This document shows positions 8,433 through 17,049 of a DNA stretch of 64,000 nt, in pieces. The translations under genes were made by a program, and so were the position numbers. The DNA is from Allobosea sp. OK403 (lineage in GTDB: Bacteria; Pseudomonadota; Alphaproteobacteria; Rhizobiales; Beijerinckiaceae). The stretch is from positions 69,501 through 133,500 of the forward strand of contig NZ_FOQV01000007.1 in NCBI RefSeq assembly GCF_900113835.1. Reading direction: 5' to 3'. The first letter of the stretch is position 1. The number at the start of each line of letters is the position of its first letter. The notes beneath the pieces are model-generated. The model saw nothing but the letters and a program-made list of their open reading frames with translations. It made no database searches and was not told the DNA's origin.

Positions 8433-9293
8433 ATGTCCGACACTGTCCCTCAAGAGGCACTGGTCCTGCGCGAGGTTGCGCTGGCCGATGCTGTCGCCTG
8501 CCAGAGGCTGTCGCACGCCGTCGGCTGGCCGCATCGCGCCGAAGACTGGGAGATGTTGATCGATCTCGGCCATGGCGTCGTTGCGACGCAGGGTGAGGAG
8601 ATCGTGGCGTCGGCGCTGTGGTGGCCCTATGGCGAGACCCACGCCACGCTCGGCTCGATCATCGTCTCGCCCGCGCAGCAGGGCGGCGGCATCGGCAAGC
8701 GCTTGATACGCGCGCTGCTCGAACAGACGCAGGGGCGCTCGCAACTGCTCAACGCCACGGTGGCGGGCGAGCCGCTTTACGCCAGGAACGGCTTCGTGCC
8801 CTGGGGCGGCGTGCTCCAGTATCATGGCGTCTCGCGCGCCGACGCCGCGCCGGTGCTGCAACCCGGCGAGACGCTGCGCCTCGGCGGCCCCGATGACCTG
8901 CTGCTGTTGGAGCGGTTCGATACGCAGGCGACGGGACTGCCGCGCAAACCGGCGCTCGAGGTGCTCCTCGCTTGCGGCGAATGCATCGTGCTGGAGCGAG
9001 ACGGCGAGCCCGTTGGCTTCAGCGTCTTGCGCCGCTTCGGCCGGGGGCATGTCATCGGCCCGGTGGTCGCCGCCAATGGCGGCGATGCGCAAACCCTGAT
9101 CGCGCATTGGCTGCATGAGCGACGCGGCCAGTTCCTGCGGATCGATGTTCCCTTGGATACCGGGCTGGAGGATTGGCTGACGCAGAGCGGCCTGAAACCT
9201 GCAGGCCCCGTGACCTCGATGGTGCGCGGCGAAAAACCGGTTCCGTCAGGTCCCGCACGGCTTTACGCGGTGATCAACCAGGCACTCGGCTGA
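8433..9293 (+). CDS. Two-domain GNAT N-acetyltransferase
   Basis: 286 residues. The N-terminal half is a GNAT fold with the acetyl-CoA loop QQGGGIGKRL near residues 87-96. The C-terminal half is the second NAT-like domain of this subfamily (VLERDGEPVGFSVLRRFGRG...). I chose ATG 8433; the frame upstream lies inside the cupin gene. The whole protein has a paralogue on the other strand at 12739-13614: both share GWPHR-EDW near residue 35-42, an ALWWP/AMWWP block, RFGRGHV and the C-terminal NQALG. The acceptor is unknown; it could be an amine or amino acid, given the neighbouring amine catabolism genes. Confidence 0.8.
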   Translation: MSDTVPQEALVLREVALADAVACQRLSHAVGWPHRAEDWEMLIDLGHGVVATQGEEIVASALWWPYGETHATLGSIIVSPAQQGGGIGKRLIRALLEQTQGRSQLLNATVAGEPLYARNGFVPWGGVLQYHGVSRADAAPVLQPGETLRLGGPDDLLLLERFDTQATGLPRKPALEVLLACGECIVLERDGEPVGFSVLRRFGRGHVIGPVVAANGGDAQTLIAHWLHERRGQFLRIDVPLDTGLEDWLTQSGLKPAGPVTSMVRGEKPVPSGPARLYAVINQALG

Positions 9294-9330
9294 ATCTCGG
9301 CCAGCCGGGAGCGAAAGGATCAATGCGGAT

Positions 9331-10052
9331 ATGATGGCGCTTCACTCCAAATCCGACCAGCCGGACATCGTCGATGGCATGGTCGAATATGTCACCATGT
9401 CGGTGCTGGCGCTGCATCGCGACCTCGTGCCCTATATCGCCATGCAGCGCAGCCAGGGCTGGCAGCAGATGCGGATATTGCCGGCCTCGATCCGCCATGT
9501 CGGCGTTCTCGGGCTGGGCGCGCTTGGCGAGGCCGCTTGCCGCAAGCTCGCGGGCTTTGGCTTCCAGGTCGCGGGCTGGAGTGGTTCGCTGTACGAGATC
9601 GACGGCGTCGCCTGTTCTGCCGGTCCCGACGAGATGGCGGAATTTCTCGCCCGCAGCGAGATCCTGGTGTGCCTGCCGCCACCGGCCGGAGAGGTGCGCG
9701 TCGGGCTCGATGCCGCGCTTTTTGCAAAACTGCCGCGTGGCGCGCGGCTGCTGAGCGCGGGTGGCCGCGATCATCTCGATCAGGATGCGCTGCTTGCAGC
9801 GCTCGACGATGGCCAGATTTCGGCCGCTGTGCTCGATGTCTCCTCCGAGGCGCAGCTTCCAAAGGGCCATGTGCTCTGGAGCGACCCCCGCGTGCTGATC
9901 ACCAGCCATATCACTGGCACGATTTAGCGGGCGACGCCGTGCTTGACGCCTTGCGGCGCTGTTGCGCCGGGGTAGCACTGCCTGGATCGGTCGATCGTCA
10001 GCCGCGATTGAGAGAGCTCGAAGCACGATCTGCTGTCGCCGCGAGCCAATAG
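9331..10052 (+). pseudogene. Remnant of GhrA-like D-2-hydroxyacid (glyoxylate/hydroxypyruvate) dehydrogenase
   Basis: The frame from 9331 encodes 198 residues that match the middle and C-terminal part of GhrA-type reductases: the helix before the fold (MVEYVTMSVLALHRD), the NAD-binding GVLGLGALG, and the C-terminal LDVSSEAQLPKGHVLW. About 80-100 N-terminal residues are missing because the GNAT gene ends just upstream. The frame stops at TAG 9925-9927 after SHITGTI. In another frame the expected tail continues as GDAVLDALRRCCAGVALPGSVDR to about 10010, running to a stop at 10052. So the gene is both 5'-truncated and frameshifted, and is very probably non-functional. A sequencing error could explain the frameshift but not the missing N-terminus. 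Confidence 0.75.
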
Positions 10053-10159
10053 CGCAGGGGATATCGCCGCGGCCCGCCACACCACGCCGACAGCATGGCG
10101 GCTTGCCTCTAGCCTTGTGACGAAGCGGCGTCAGCGCCGTGAGCAAGGAAAGCGGATCC

Positions 10160-10576
10160 ATGCAAGAGCCCGTTCTTGATTTCGGCGAAAAGCTCCCGCC
10201 CGGGATCAACCCCGGAATCCGGCGTGCGCTTGTCCATATCGAGCGGAATTTCACCGACAGCGTCTATCTTGAGGACCTCGCCGTTCTCGCAGGCCTGAGC
10301 GTCTGTCGCTTCGTCACGGTGTTTCGCCGGCAGGTCGGCCTGACGCCGCATCGCTTCATCTGTCACCGGCGCATTCGCCATGCCAAGGCGCTGCTGCGCG
10401 AGGGCGTGCCGATGGCGCAGGCCGCATCCGAAGCCGGTTTCTTCGACCAGAGCCATCTCTCGCGCCATTTCAAGAGCATCTGCGGCGTGACGCCCGGGCG
10501 CTATCTGCGCGACCTCACGCAGCCCGAGAGGCCTCGGGCCGCGCGCGGCGGCTATGTCCAGGCCGTCGCGGTCTGA
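10160..10576 (+). CDS. Short AraC-family transcriptional regulator (DNA-binding domain only)
   Basis: 138 residues, against about 290 for a full AraC/XylS protein. Only the double helix-turn-helix domain is present: the first helix pair around LEDLAVLAGLSVCRFVTVFRR and the second around QAASEAGFFDQSHLSRHFKS, with GVTPGRYL closing it. There is no sensor domain, so it may act constitutively or through a partner, like MarA/SoxS-type proteins. ATG 10160 has AAGGA about 10 bases upstream; GTG 10139 would add seven residues. It is 45 bp upstream of the aminotransferase gene on the same strand, a natural target. Confidence 0.83.
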   Translation: MQEPVLDFGEKLPPGINPGIRRALVHIERNFTDSVYLEDLAVLAGLSVCRFVTVFRRQVGLTPHRFICHRRIRHAKALLREGVPMAQAASEAGFFDQSHLSRHFKSICGVTPGRYLRDLTQPERPRAARGGYVQAVAV

Positions 10577-10621
10577 CGCGCCCGATCCTTCGTTTTCCAG
10601 AGCATCCACTCATCAAGGCCT

Positions 10622-12007
10622 ATGTCCATGACCGTCAATTCGCTCGAAGCCCTCGACCGCATGCATTGGGTCCACCCGGTGGCGAACTGGGCCGGTCATG
10701 AGAAGCGCGGCGTCACCATCATGAAGTCGGCCAAGGGCGCCTTCATCACCGATACGGACGGGCATGAATTGATCGACGGCTTCGCCGGCCTCTGGTGCGT
10801 CAATGTCGGCTACGGGCATGAGAGCATCGTCGAGGCGGCTGCGGCGCAGATGCGTGAACTGCCCTATGCGACCGGCTATTTCAGCTTCGGCAGCGAGCCG
10901 ACGATCCTGCTCGCGGCCAAGCTCGCCGAGATCACGCCCGGCGACCTCAACCACATCTATTTCTCGCTGGGCGGGTCGGACGCGATCGATGCTGCGCTGC
11001 GCCTCATCCAGTTCTACTACAATGTCACCGGCCGGCCGACGAAGAAGGCGATCATCTCGTTGGAGCGCGGCTATCACGGCTCGAGCTCGACGGGCGCCGG
11101 CGTCACCGCGCTGCCAGCCTTCCACGCGAATTTCGATTTCCCCTCCCATGTCCGGCACTACGTCGCCGCTCCTTATGCCTATCGCAACCCGACCGGTTCC
11201 GACGATGCGGCGGTGATCGCAGCCAGCGTCGCCTCGCTGCGCGCCAAGGTCGAGGAGCTCGGAGCGGACAATGTCGCGGCCTTCTTCTGCGAGCCGGTCA
11301 TAGGCTCCGGCGGCGTCATCGTGCCGCCGAAGGGTTGGCTCAAGGCGATGCGCGACACGGCGGCCGAACTCGACATCCTCTTCCTGGCCGACGAGGTCAT
11401 CACCGGTTTTGGCCGCACCGGGCCGATGTTCGCCTGCGAGGCGGAAGGCGTGGTGCCGGACATGATGACGATGGCGAAGGGACTGACCTCAGGCTATGCG
11501 CCGCTGGGTGCGCTCGCGATCGGCGAGAAGGTTTACAACGGCATCAAGGACAATGCCCCCGACGGTGGGCCGGTCGGCCATGGTCAGACCTATTCCGGCC
11601 ATCCCGTTTCGGCCGCCGTCGCCCTCGAAGTGCTGCGGCTCTATGACGAGGGCGGCATCCTCGCCAATGGCCAGCGCGTCGGAGCTTATTTCGAGAAGAA
11701 GCTGGCAACGCTCGCCGACCATCCCCTCGTCGGCGAGGTCCGGGCGCGCGGCCTGCTCGCCGGCATCGAGCTCGTCGCAGACAAGGCGAGCAAGGAGAAA
11801 TTCTCCCGCGCGGCCAGGCTGCCGGAGCATCTCTTTGCGCGTGGTTACGCCAATGGCGTGATCTTCCGGGCCTTCGGCGACGACATCATCGGGCTCGCTC
11901 CGCCGTTGTGCTGCAGCGAGAGCGAGATCAACCTGATCGTGACGCGCCTGCGCCAGACGCTCGACGACATGCTCGCCATTCCCGAGGTCAAGGCGGAGCT
12001 GCGCTGA
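10622..12007 (+). CDS. Class III aminotransferase (omega-amino acid/diamine transaminase)
   Basis: A 461-residue PLP enzyme. The PLP Lys is K286 in MTMAKGLTSGYAPLG. The cofactor Asp/Gln region is FLADEVITGFGRTG, and GRPTKKAIISLERGYHGSS contains the usual YHG motif. Length and motifs fit omega-amino acid:pyruvate transaminases (beta-alanine, GABA, putrescine). It moves an amino group from a terminal amine to pyruvate or 2-oxoglutarate. Neighbours are a short AraC regulator upstream and an Lrp-type regulator downstream on the same strand. Within this window it could fill the PuuE-like step of amine catabolism. Exact substrate unknown. Confidence 0.9.
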   Translation: MSMTVNSLEALDRMHWVHPVANWAGHEKRGVTIMKSAKGAFITDTDGHELIDGFAGLWCVNVGYGHESIVEAAAAQMRELPYATGYFSFGSEPTILLAAKLAEITPGDLNHIYFSLGGSDAIDAALRLIQFYYNVTGRPTKKAIISLERGYHGSSSTGAGVTALPAFHANFDFPSHVRHYVAAPYAYRNPTGSDDAAVIAASVASLRAKVEELGADNVAAFFCEPVIGSGGVIVPPKGWLKAMRDTAAELDILFLADEVITGFGRTGPMFACEAEGVVPDMMTMAKGLTSGYAPLGALAIGEKVYNGIKDNAPDGGPVGHGQTYSGHPVSAAVALEVLRLYDEGGILANGQRVGAYFEKKLATLADHPLVGEVRARGLLAGIELVADKASKEKFSRAARLPEHLFARGYANGVIFRAFGDDIIGLAPPLCCSESEINLIVTRLRQTLDDMLAIPEVKAELR

Positions 12008-12123
12008 GCGTGGCGATGCCGGCATGATCCTCGCTTTGCCGAGGCCAGCGGAACCGTCTACGCTCTCCCGGCCGGTGAGACGAGACCCTCCGGCTTGAGG
12101 AGCGTGATGGTGAGGCTTTCGTC

Positions 12124-12612
12124 GTGACACCGGGCGTGCGGCTCGACCGCATCGACATGAAGATTCTGGTCGAACTCCAGAACAATGGCCGGATGACCAA
12201 CGTCACCCTGGCCGATGCTGTGGGCTTGTCGCCAAGCCCCTGCCTGCTGCGGGTGAAGCGGCTGGAGCAGGCCGGTTTCATTTCCGGCTATGGCGCGACG
12301 ATCAATCTGCAGAAGCTCGGCGAGACCATCACGGTCTTCACCGAGATCACGCTGGCCGACCATACCAAGGAGTATTTCATCCGCTTCGAGACCGCGCTGC
12401 GGCGGGTCGATGAGGTGGTGGAATGCCATCTGGTCAGCGGTGGCTATGACTATCTGGTCAAGTTCGTGACGCGCGGGCTGACGCATTACCAGTCACTGAT
12501 CGAGACGCTGCTCGACCGTAATCTCGGCATCTCGAAATATTTCAGCTACATCGTCATCAAGACGCCGATCCAGAAATCGGGTTATCCGCTGCCGGTGCTG
12601 TTCGAGATCTGA
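12124..12612 (+). CDS. Lrp/AsnC-family transcriptional regulator
   Basis: 162 residues. The N-terminal winged helix-turn-helix (LDRIDMKILVELQNNGRMTN through LSPSPCLLRVKRLEQAG) is followed by the RAM ligand-binding/oligomerisation domain with VVECHLVSGGYDYLVKF. The GTG at 12124 is the best start; no ATG lies before the HTH. Such proteins sense amino acids and control nearby amino acid metabolism. It lies 116 bp after the aminotransferase, and its closest paralogues typically regulate a transaminase or dehydrogenase next door. It ends convergent with the GNAT gene. Confidence 0.9.
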   Translation: MTPGVRLDRIDMKILVELQNNGRMTNVTLADAVGLSPSPCLLRVKRLEQAGFISGYGATINLQKLGETITVFTEITLADHTKEYFIRFETALRRVDEVVECHLVSGGYDYLVKFVTRGLTHYQSLIETLLDRNLGISKYFSYIVIKTPIQKSGYPLPVLFEI

Positions 12613-12686
12613 TCCCGTCGCATTCGGGCGCCTCGGCCTGAATGCGAAGAATGTGACCGATTCCAAGAGTTGAGAGCACTGCTCTT

Positions 12687-12713
12687 GCGAAAAATCGGTA
12701 CCGATTTTCTCGC
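12687..12713. repeat. 27-bp near-perfect palindrome between convergent genes
   Basis: GCGAAAAATCGGTACCGAT continuing TTTCTCGC reads almost identically on both strands. It sits between the Lrp gene (ends 12612) and the GNAT gene (ends 12739 on the minus strand). It resembles the GCGAAAAACCGGT-type intergenic repeat common in Bradyrhizobium and relatives (recalled, not searched), and so may be related to the element at 55271. It lacks a clear T-tract, so a classical terminator is unlikely. Confidence 0.55.
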
Positions 12714-12738
12714 GCCAGACGCTGACCGCCTAGCGAGA

Positions 12739-13614
12739 TCAGCCCAAGGCCTGGTTGACCAGCCCGAAGGTACGTGCCGCGCCCTGCGCACCGTGATTGC
12801 GCCCCCGAATCATCGTCGTCACGCTGTCGAAGATCGTCATGCCGCTGGCTTCGAGGAAGCCGCCGAACAAGCCTTGCTCCTGGGCGGTGTCGACGCGTAG
12901 GAAGGCGCCTTCATGTGCAGCCACATGCGGCCGCGTCAGCGCGATCGCCATCGCGTCGTCCTCGGCGACGATCGGCCCGACGACATGGCCGCGGCCGAAG
13001 CGCCGGCACAGCGCAAAGCCGACGGCTTCACCATTGCGCTCGACGATCGTCCCGGCCGACTGGGCCATCAGCGCCACGATCACCCGCGTCCGGTCAGCGC
13101 CATAGGCCATGCTATCCAGCCGGGCGATCGCGTCGCGGTCGGCTGCGGCGATGTCGCGCACCGCGATGCCGTCCTCGGTTGCAGGCTCCGTCAGTTGGGC
13201 CCGGCCCTGATGCTGGAAGATGCGGCCGACCGGCTCGAAGCCGAGCGAGCGATAGAGCCGATAGCCGGCCCGTGTCGCATTGAGACGCAGATCGCGTGCG
13301 CCGGACTGCTCGAAGATGGTGTCCATCAAGCGCCGCCCCGCGCCTTGCGCCTGCAGCCTGGGCGAGGTGATGACCATGCCGCAGGTGGCGAAATATTCGC
13401 CAAAGGGCCACCACATCGCCGAGCCGAGCGCGCGTCCGATTGCGTCGCAGGCGACGAAGCCGTGCCCGACCTCGAGCGCCAGGCGCCAATCCTCGGGGCG
13501 GTGCGGCCAGCCGACACCGATCGAAAGCTGATGCGCCTGCACCAGATCGGCCTCGGTCATCGCCCGGATATCGATATCGTAGTCGAGCTTGCGCTTGGCC
13601 GTTCTGTAAACCAC
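12739..13614 (-). CDS. Two-domain GNAT N-acetyltransferase (paralogue of the 8433 protein)
   Basis: About 291 residues from GTG 13614. The N-terminal GNAT domain carries YDIDIRAMTEADL, GWPHRPEDW and the CoA loop QAQGAGRRL; the second domain carries FALCRRFGRGHV and ends NQALG. I preferred GTG 13614 because the first beta strand (YDIDIRAM) must be included, and because the distance to GWPHR then matches the paralogue at 8433. ATG 13686 and ATG 13752 would add residues with no family match. It is divergent from the PuuB-like oxidase at 13823; two small palindromes lie between them. The acceptor is unknown. Confidence 0.78.
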   Translation of the reverse strand: MVYRTAKRKLDYDIDIRAMTEADLVQAHQLSIGVGWPHRPEDWRLALEVGHGFVACDAIGRALGSAMWWPFGEYFATCGMVITSPRLQAQGAGRRLMDTIFEQSGARDLRLNATRAGYRLYRSLGFEPVGRIFQHQGRAQLTEPATEDGIAVRDIAAADRDAIARLDSMAYGADRTRVIVALMAQSAGTIVERNGEAVGFALCRRFGRGHVVGPIVAEDDAMAIALTRPHVAAHEGAFLRVDTAQEQGLFGGFLEASGMTIFDSVTTMIRGRNHGAQGAARTFGLVNQALG

Positions 13615-13703
13615 CGCTGCTGGCCTCGTGCGAAATGGAACGCAAGTATAGGTCCGTCGCGAGCATTCGAGAATAGTAAAATTCATACAATACAGGGGCT
13701 TAA

Positions 13704-13743
13704 CTTGGTGCAAGCTGAGACGGTGGGGCTGGATCTGATCCAG
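13704..13743. promoter_or_regulatory. Two small palindromes in a divergent promoter region
   Basis: CTTGGTGCAAG (13704-13714) and CTGGATCTGATCCAG (13729-13743, a perfect 15-mer with one central base) lie between the GNAT gene (minus strand) and the oxidase (plus strand). Both are operator-like. Which regulator would bind (the nearby Lrp, AraC or another) cannot be told from the sequence. Confidence 0.4.
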
Positions 13744-13822
13744 GGTCGACATTTGCCCTGAATTGGCTCGATACGCTTCACGCTCCCTGATAACTCATGC
13801 CGACGCGCGGACCCGAACGCTT

Positions 13823-15100
13823 ATGAAACTGGAACCCTATTGGCTCGATTCGGCGCCGCGTTTCGATGCGGATACGGCTGGACCTCTCGCCGGCAAGGTC
13901 GATGTCGCCATCGTCGGCGGCGGCTTCACCGGCCTGTCGGCGGCGTTGGCGCTGGCGAAATCCGGCGCGAGCGTGGCTGTCCTGGAAGCAGGCCGCGTCA
14001 TTGGCGAGGCTTCCGGCCGCAATGGCGGGCATTGCAATAACGGTACGGCGCATGATCTCGCTGGCCTCGCCGCGAGCCTCGGCCTTGAACGTGCGAGCGC
14101 GCTCTACCGCGCTTTTGATACCGCCGTCGACCAGGTCGAGGCGCTGGTCGCGGAGGAGGCGATCGATTGCGATTTCCGTCGCACCGGCAAGATCAAGCTT
14201 GCCGCCAAGCCCGAGCATTTCGCCAAGCTCGAGAAAAGCGCCGAATTGCTGCAGCGCACGGTCGAGCCCGATCTCGTCATCGTGCGGCCGGAAGAGACCA
14301 GGACCGAGATCGGCTCGGACGGCTTCTATGGCGGCCTCGTCTTTCCGCGCGGAGCCCATATGCATATGGGCCGCTTCGGCGCGGGCCTTGCGAATGCGGC
14401 GGCGCGGCGCGGTGCCGGCATCTTCGAGAATGCCCGCGTGACCGGCCTTCACCGCTTGAACGGCAGCGCGCATCGGGTCGTGACGACGCGCGGCGGGATC
14501 GAGGCCGGGCAGGTCCTGCTTGCGACCGGAGCCTCCCGAGAGGGCCCTTTCGCCTGGCTGCGGCGGCGCATCGTCCCGGTCGGCAGCTTCATCATCGCGA
14601 CAGAGCCGCTCTCGGACAATCTCGCAGCCTCGATCATGCCGACGCGGCGCACCGCGACGACGACCAAGAATATCGGCAACTATTTCCGCCTGACGCCCGA
14701 CAACCGGTTGATCTTCGGTGGGCGGGCGCGCTTTGCGCTGTCGAGCCCGAAATCGGACGCCAAGAGCGGCGCGATCCTGCAGGCGCGGATGCTGGAGCTT
14801 TTCCCCCAGCTCGCCGGCACACGCATCGATTATTGCTGGGGTGGGCTGGTCGACATGACCTCGGATCGCCTGCCGCGCGCCGGCGAGCGCGACGGCCTGT
14901 TCTACGCGCTGGGCTATAGCGGCCATGGCACGCAGATGTCGGTGCATATGGGGCAGATCATGGCGCGCGTCATGGGCGGCGACGCCAAGGCGAATCCGCT
15001 GGCCGGGCTCGACTGGCCCGCCGTGCCCGGTCATTTCGGCCCGCCCTGGTTTTTACCCTTTGTTGGCGCCTACTACCGCTATCAGGACTGGCGGCACTGA
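13823..15100 (+). CDS. FAD-dependent amine/amino acid oxidase (PuuB/OrdL-like, DAO family)
   Basis: A 425-residue flavoprotein. The dinucleotide fold DVAIVGGGFTGLSAALALAKSGASVAVLE lies near residues 27-55, followed by EASGRNGGHCNNGTAHDL, the ASGRNGG signature of gamma-glutamylputrescine oxidase-like proteins. A C-terminal FAD contact YALGYSGHGTQMSVHMGQ is present. It likely oxidises an amine to an imine/aldehyde, giving hydrogen peroxide. ATG 13823 precedes MKLEPYWLD, the usual N-terminus of this group; a TTG at 13763 would add an unsupported leader. It is divergent from the GNAT gene and convergent with the polyamine-type permease operon, a likely partner. Confidence 0.87.
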   Translation: MKLEPYWLDSAPRFDADTAGPLAGKVDVAIVGGGFTGLSAALALAKSGASVAVLEAGRVIGEASGRNGGHCNNGTAHDLAGLAASLGLERASALYRAFDTAVDQVEALVAEEAIDCDFRRTGKIKLAAKPEHFAKLEKSAELLQRTVEPDLVIVRPEETRTEIGSDGFYGGLVFPRGAHMHMGRFGAGLANAAARRGAGIFENARVTGLHRLNGSAHRVVTTRGGIEAGQVLLATGASREGPFAWLRRRIVPVGSFIIATEPLSDNLAASIMPTRRTATTTKNIGNYFRLTPDNRLIFGGRARFALSSPKSDAKSGAILQARMLELFPQLAGTRIDYCWGGLVDMTSDRLPRAGERDGLFYALGYSGHGTQMSVHMGQIMARVMGGDAKANPLAGLDWPAVPGHFGPPWFLPFVGAYYRYQDWRH

Positions 15101-15219
15101 GCCTGTCCCGAAACTCTACTCCGGCGGCCGTCTGACGCAGCTTTCTGCGTTTCCGGTGCTCACGGACAGGGAGCCGATCATCGCTGTTGGGACTGGCGCC
15201 ACTGACGCCGCCGCTTCAT

Positions 15220-15308
15220 CCGTCATTGCGAGGAGCGTAGCGACGAAGCAATCCAGGGGACGTAGAGCGTTGCCCCCTGGATTGCTTCGCTTGCGCTCGC
15301 AATGACGG
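15220..15308. repeat. Palindromic element, CCGTCATTGCGAG family, between convergent genes
   Basis: The arms CCGTCATTGCGAG...GAAGCAATCCAGGGG and CCCCCTGGATTGCTTCGC...CTCGCAATGACGG pair over roughly 35 bases with a loop of about 13. The element lies between the oxidase (ends 15100) and the permease stop at 15309. A second copy with nearly identical arms lies at 48657-48738, also between convergent genes. It may act as a bidirectional transcription barrier or be a non-autonomous mobile repeat. Confidence 0.8.
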
Positions 15309-16097
15309 CTAGGCAGCCGCCTTCTTCTGCCCACTCATCGCCAGCAGCACGAGCACGAAGGAGGCCGCCGTCAGCAAGGTTGAGATCGAGGCGATGGTCG
15401 GGTCGATCTCGTCGCGCAGCGCGGTGAACATCCTTCGCGTCAGCGTCTGATACTGCCCGCCCGAGACGAAGAGCGAGATGATCGTCTCGTCGATCGCCGA
15501 GATGAAGGCGAAGATGCCGCCGGCGAAGACGCTGGCCTTGATCTGCGGCAGCGTCACGGTGAGGAAGGCGCGCAGGCGGTTCATGCCGAGGCTGCGCGCC
15601 ACCATCTCCTGCGCTGGATCGAAGCTCTGCAGCCCGGCGACCACCGAGGTGATGACATAGGGCAGGCCGAGCATGACATTGGCGAGAACGAGCCCGGGCA
15701 GCGTCGCGATCAGGCCGACCTTCGCATAGACGAAGAAGATGCCGATCGCGATGATGATGATCGGCACGATCAGCGGCAGCATCAACACCATGTGGAGCGA
15801 GCGCATAAGCCGGCTTTGCGAATTGCTGATGGCATAGGCGGCGGCTACGCCGAGCGGCGTCGCGAGCGCGACCGTCAGCGCCGCGATCGTCAGGCTCACC
15901 TTGGTCGCCTGCATCCAGGCCGGGTTGCCGAAATACTCCTCATACCAGCGCAGCGAGAAGGACGGCGGCGGGAAGGTCAGGAAGCGCGTGCCGGAGAACG
16001 ACATCGGCACGATGATCGCGAGCGGCACGATCAGATAGGTCAGCACCAGCCCGACGAAGAGGCCGAAGGCGAGACGCGGGAGGAGGGGATGTTTCAT
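15309..16097 (-). CDS. Polyamine-type ABC transporter permease (PotC-like)
   Basis: A 262-residue inner-membrane permease with six hydrophobic segments. The N-terminus is MKHPLLPRLAFGLFVGLVLTY; the EAA-type loop MVARSLGMNRLRAFLTVTLP lies near residue 175; ISAIDETIISLF is the PotC-family segment before the last membrane helices. ATG 16097 overlaps the stop of the upstream permease by four bases (ATGA). An upstream extension inside that gene is not a permease sequence. It pairs with the 16094-16957 protein to import a putrescine/spermidine-like or similar cationic compound. Confidence 0.88.
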   Translation of the reverse strand: MKHPLLPRLAFGLFVGLVLTYLIVPLAIIVPMSFSGTRFLTFPPPSFSLRWYEEYFGNPAWMQATKVSLTIAALTVALATPLGVAAAYAISNSQSRLMRSLHMVLMLPLIVPIIIIAIGIFFVYAKVGLIATLPGLVLANVMLGLPYVITSVVAGLQSFDPAQEMVARSLGMNRLRAFLTVTLPQIKASVFAGGIFAFISAIDETIISLFVSGGQYQTLTRRMFTALRDEIDPTIASISTLLTAASFVLVLLAMSGQKKAAA

Positions 16098-16957
16098 TTC
16101 TGCCCCAGCATCTTGTCGAGCGGGATGATGCGTCCGACCAACATGAAGATCGCCAGCACGCAGACGAGCAGCACGACGCCGATCGCGCTCGCGGCGCCCC
16201 ATTGATTGTAGAGCTCGACATTCCGGCTCACGACCATCGAGATCATGATCGTCCGGCCGCCGCCGAGCAGCTCAGGCGTGATGTAGAAGCCGAGCGTCAG
16301 TACGAAGACCAGCGTCAGCCCGGCGATGACGCCAGGCAGGGACAAGGGCAGGAACACGCGCAGGAAGCTATGGAGCGGCCCGCCGCCGAGGCTGGCTCCG
16401 GCCAGCATCAGCTCGCGCGGGATCTTCTGCATGGTCGAGTAGAGCGGCAGCACCATGAAGGGCAGCAGGATATGGACGGTCGCGATCACCGTGCCGAGCT
16501 CGTTATGCACCAGCGCCAGCGGGTCGCTGATCAATCCGAACCGTTCCAGTACCTGATTGGCCACGCCCGTGCGCTGCAGCAGCACGAGCCAGGCATAGGC
16601 GCGCACCAGGACGCTGGTCCAGAACGGCAGGATCACGAAGGACAGGATCAGCATGTCCCAGGGCCGCCTGGCATGGGCGGCGGCATAGGCGACGGGATAG
16701 CCGAGGATGAGCGTCAGCACCGTGACCGTGAACGCGATGCGGAAGGTCAGCAGAAAGCTGCGCCAATAGATGTCCTCGCTGAAGATGCGCTTGTAGTGCT
16801 CCAGCGTGAAGCCGCCATCATAGAAGGACTGGCCCATCAGCCAGCCCACGGGCAGCACGACGAGCGCCACGATCACGATCACGGCCGGCGAGGCGAGCAG
16901 GAGCATCAGCCCCTGTTCGCGGCGCTGGTAGCGAAGGGATGGGTCGATCGCGCTCAT
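16094..16957 (-). CDS. Polyamine-type ABC transporter permease (PotB-like)
   Basis: 287 residues with six predicted membrane segments. It carries the PotB-type central block AYAWLVLLQRTGVANQVLERFGLI, a loop ELMLAGASLGGGPLHSFLRVFLP near residue 195 in the EAA position, and the segment FYITPELLGGG, which is characteristic of PotB/PotH permeases. It is translationally coupled to the PotC-like gene. Upstream in the transcript a hairpin element (16969-17045) separates it from the binding-protein gene. Confidence 0.89.
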   Translation of the reverse strand: MSAIDPSLRYQRREQGLMLLLASPAVIVIVALVVLPVGWLMGQSFYDGGFTLEHYKRIFSEDIYWRSFLLTFRIAFTVTVLTLILGYPVAYAAAHARRPWDMLILSFVILPFWTSVLVRAYAWLVLLQRTGVANQVLERFGLISDPLALVHNELGTVIATVHILLPFMVLPLYSTMQKIPRELMLAGASLGGGPLHSFLRVFLPLSLPGVIAGLTLVFVLTLGFYITPELLGGGRTIMISMVVSRNVELYNQWGAASAIGVVLLVCVLAIFMLVGRIIPLDKMLGQK

Positions 16958-16968
16958 CTCGTCTCTTC

Positions 16969-17045
16969 CGTCATGCTCGGGCTCGACCTGAGCATCATTT
17001 CAAGAGGGTCTCGGGTCCGCGCCTGGCGCGGACCCGAGAATGACG
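16969..17045. repeat. Intercistronic palindrome with strong hairpin between binding-protein and permease genes
   Basis: The outer arms CGTCATGCTCGGG (from 16969) and CCCGAGAATGACG (to 17045) enclose a perfect 13-bp hairpin, CTCGGGTCCGCGC-CTG-GCGCGGACCCGAG (17010-17038). In the minus-strand transcript it falls just after the binding-protein stop (17050) and before the permease start (16957). That position commonly protects the upstream mRNA part from 3' decay. The function is inferred. Confidence 0.75.
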
Positions 17046-17049
17046 TTCC

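Noticed and set aside
12687..12713. Bidirectional terminator
   Set aside because: The palindrome is AT-rich in its arms and lacks a downstream T-tract on either side.
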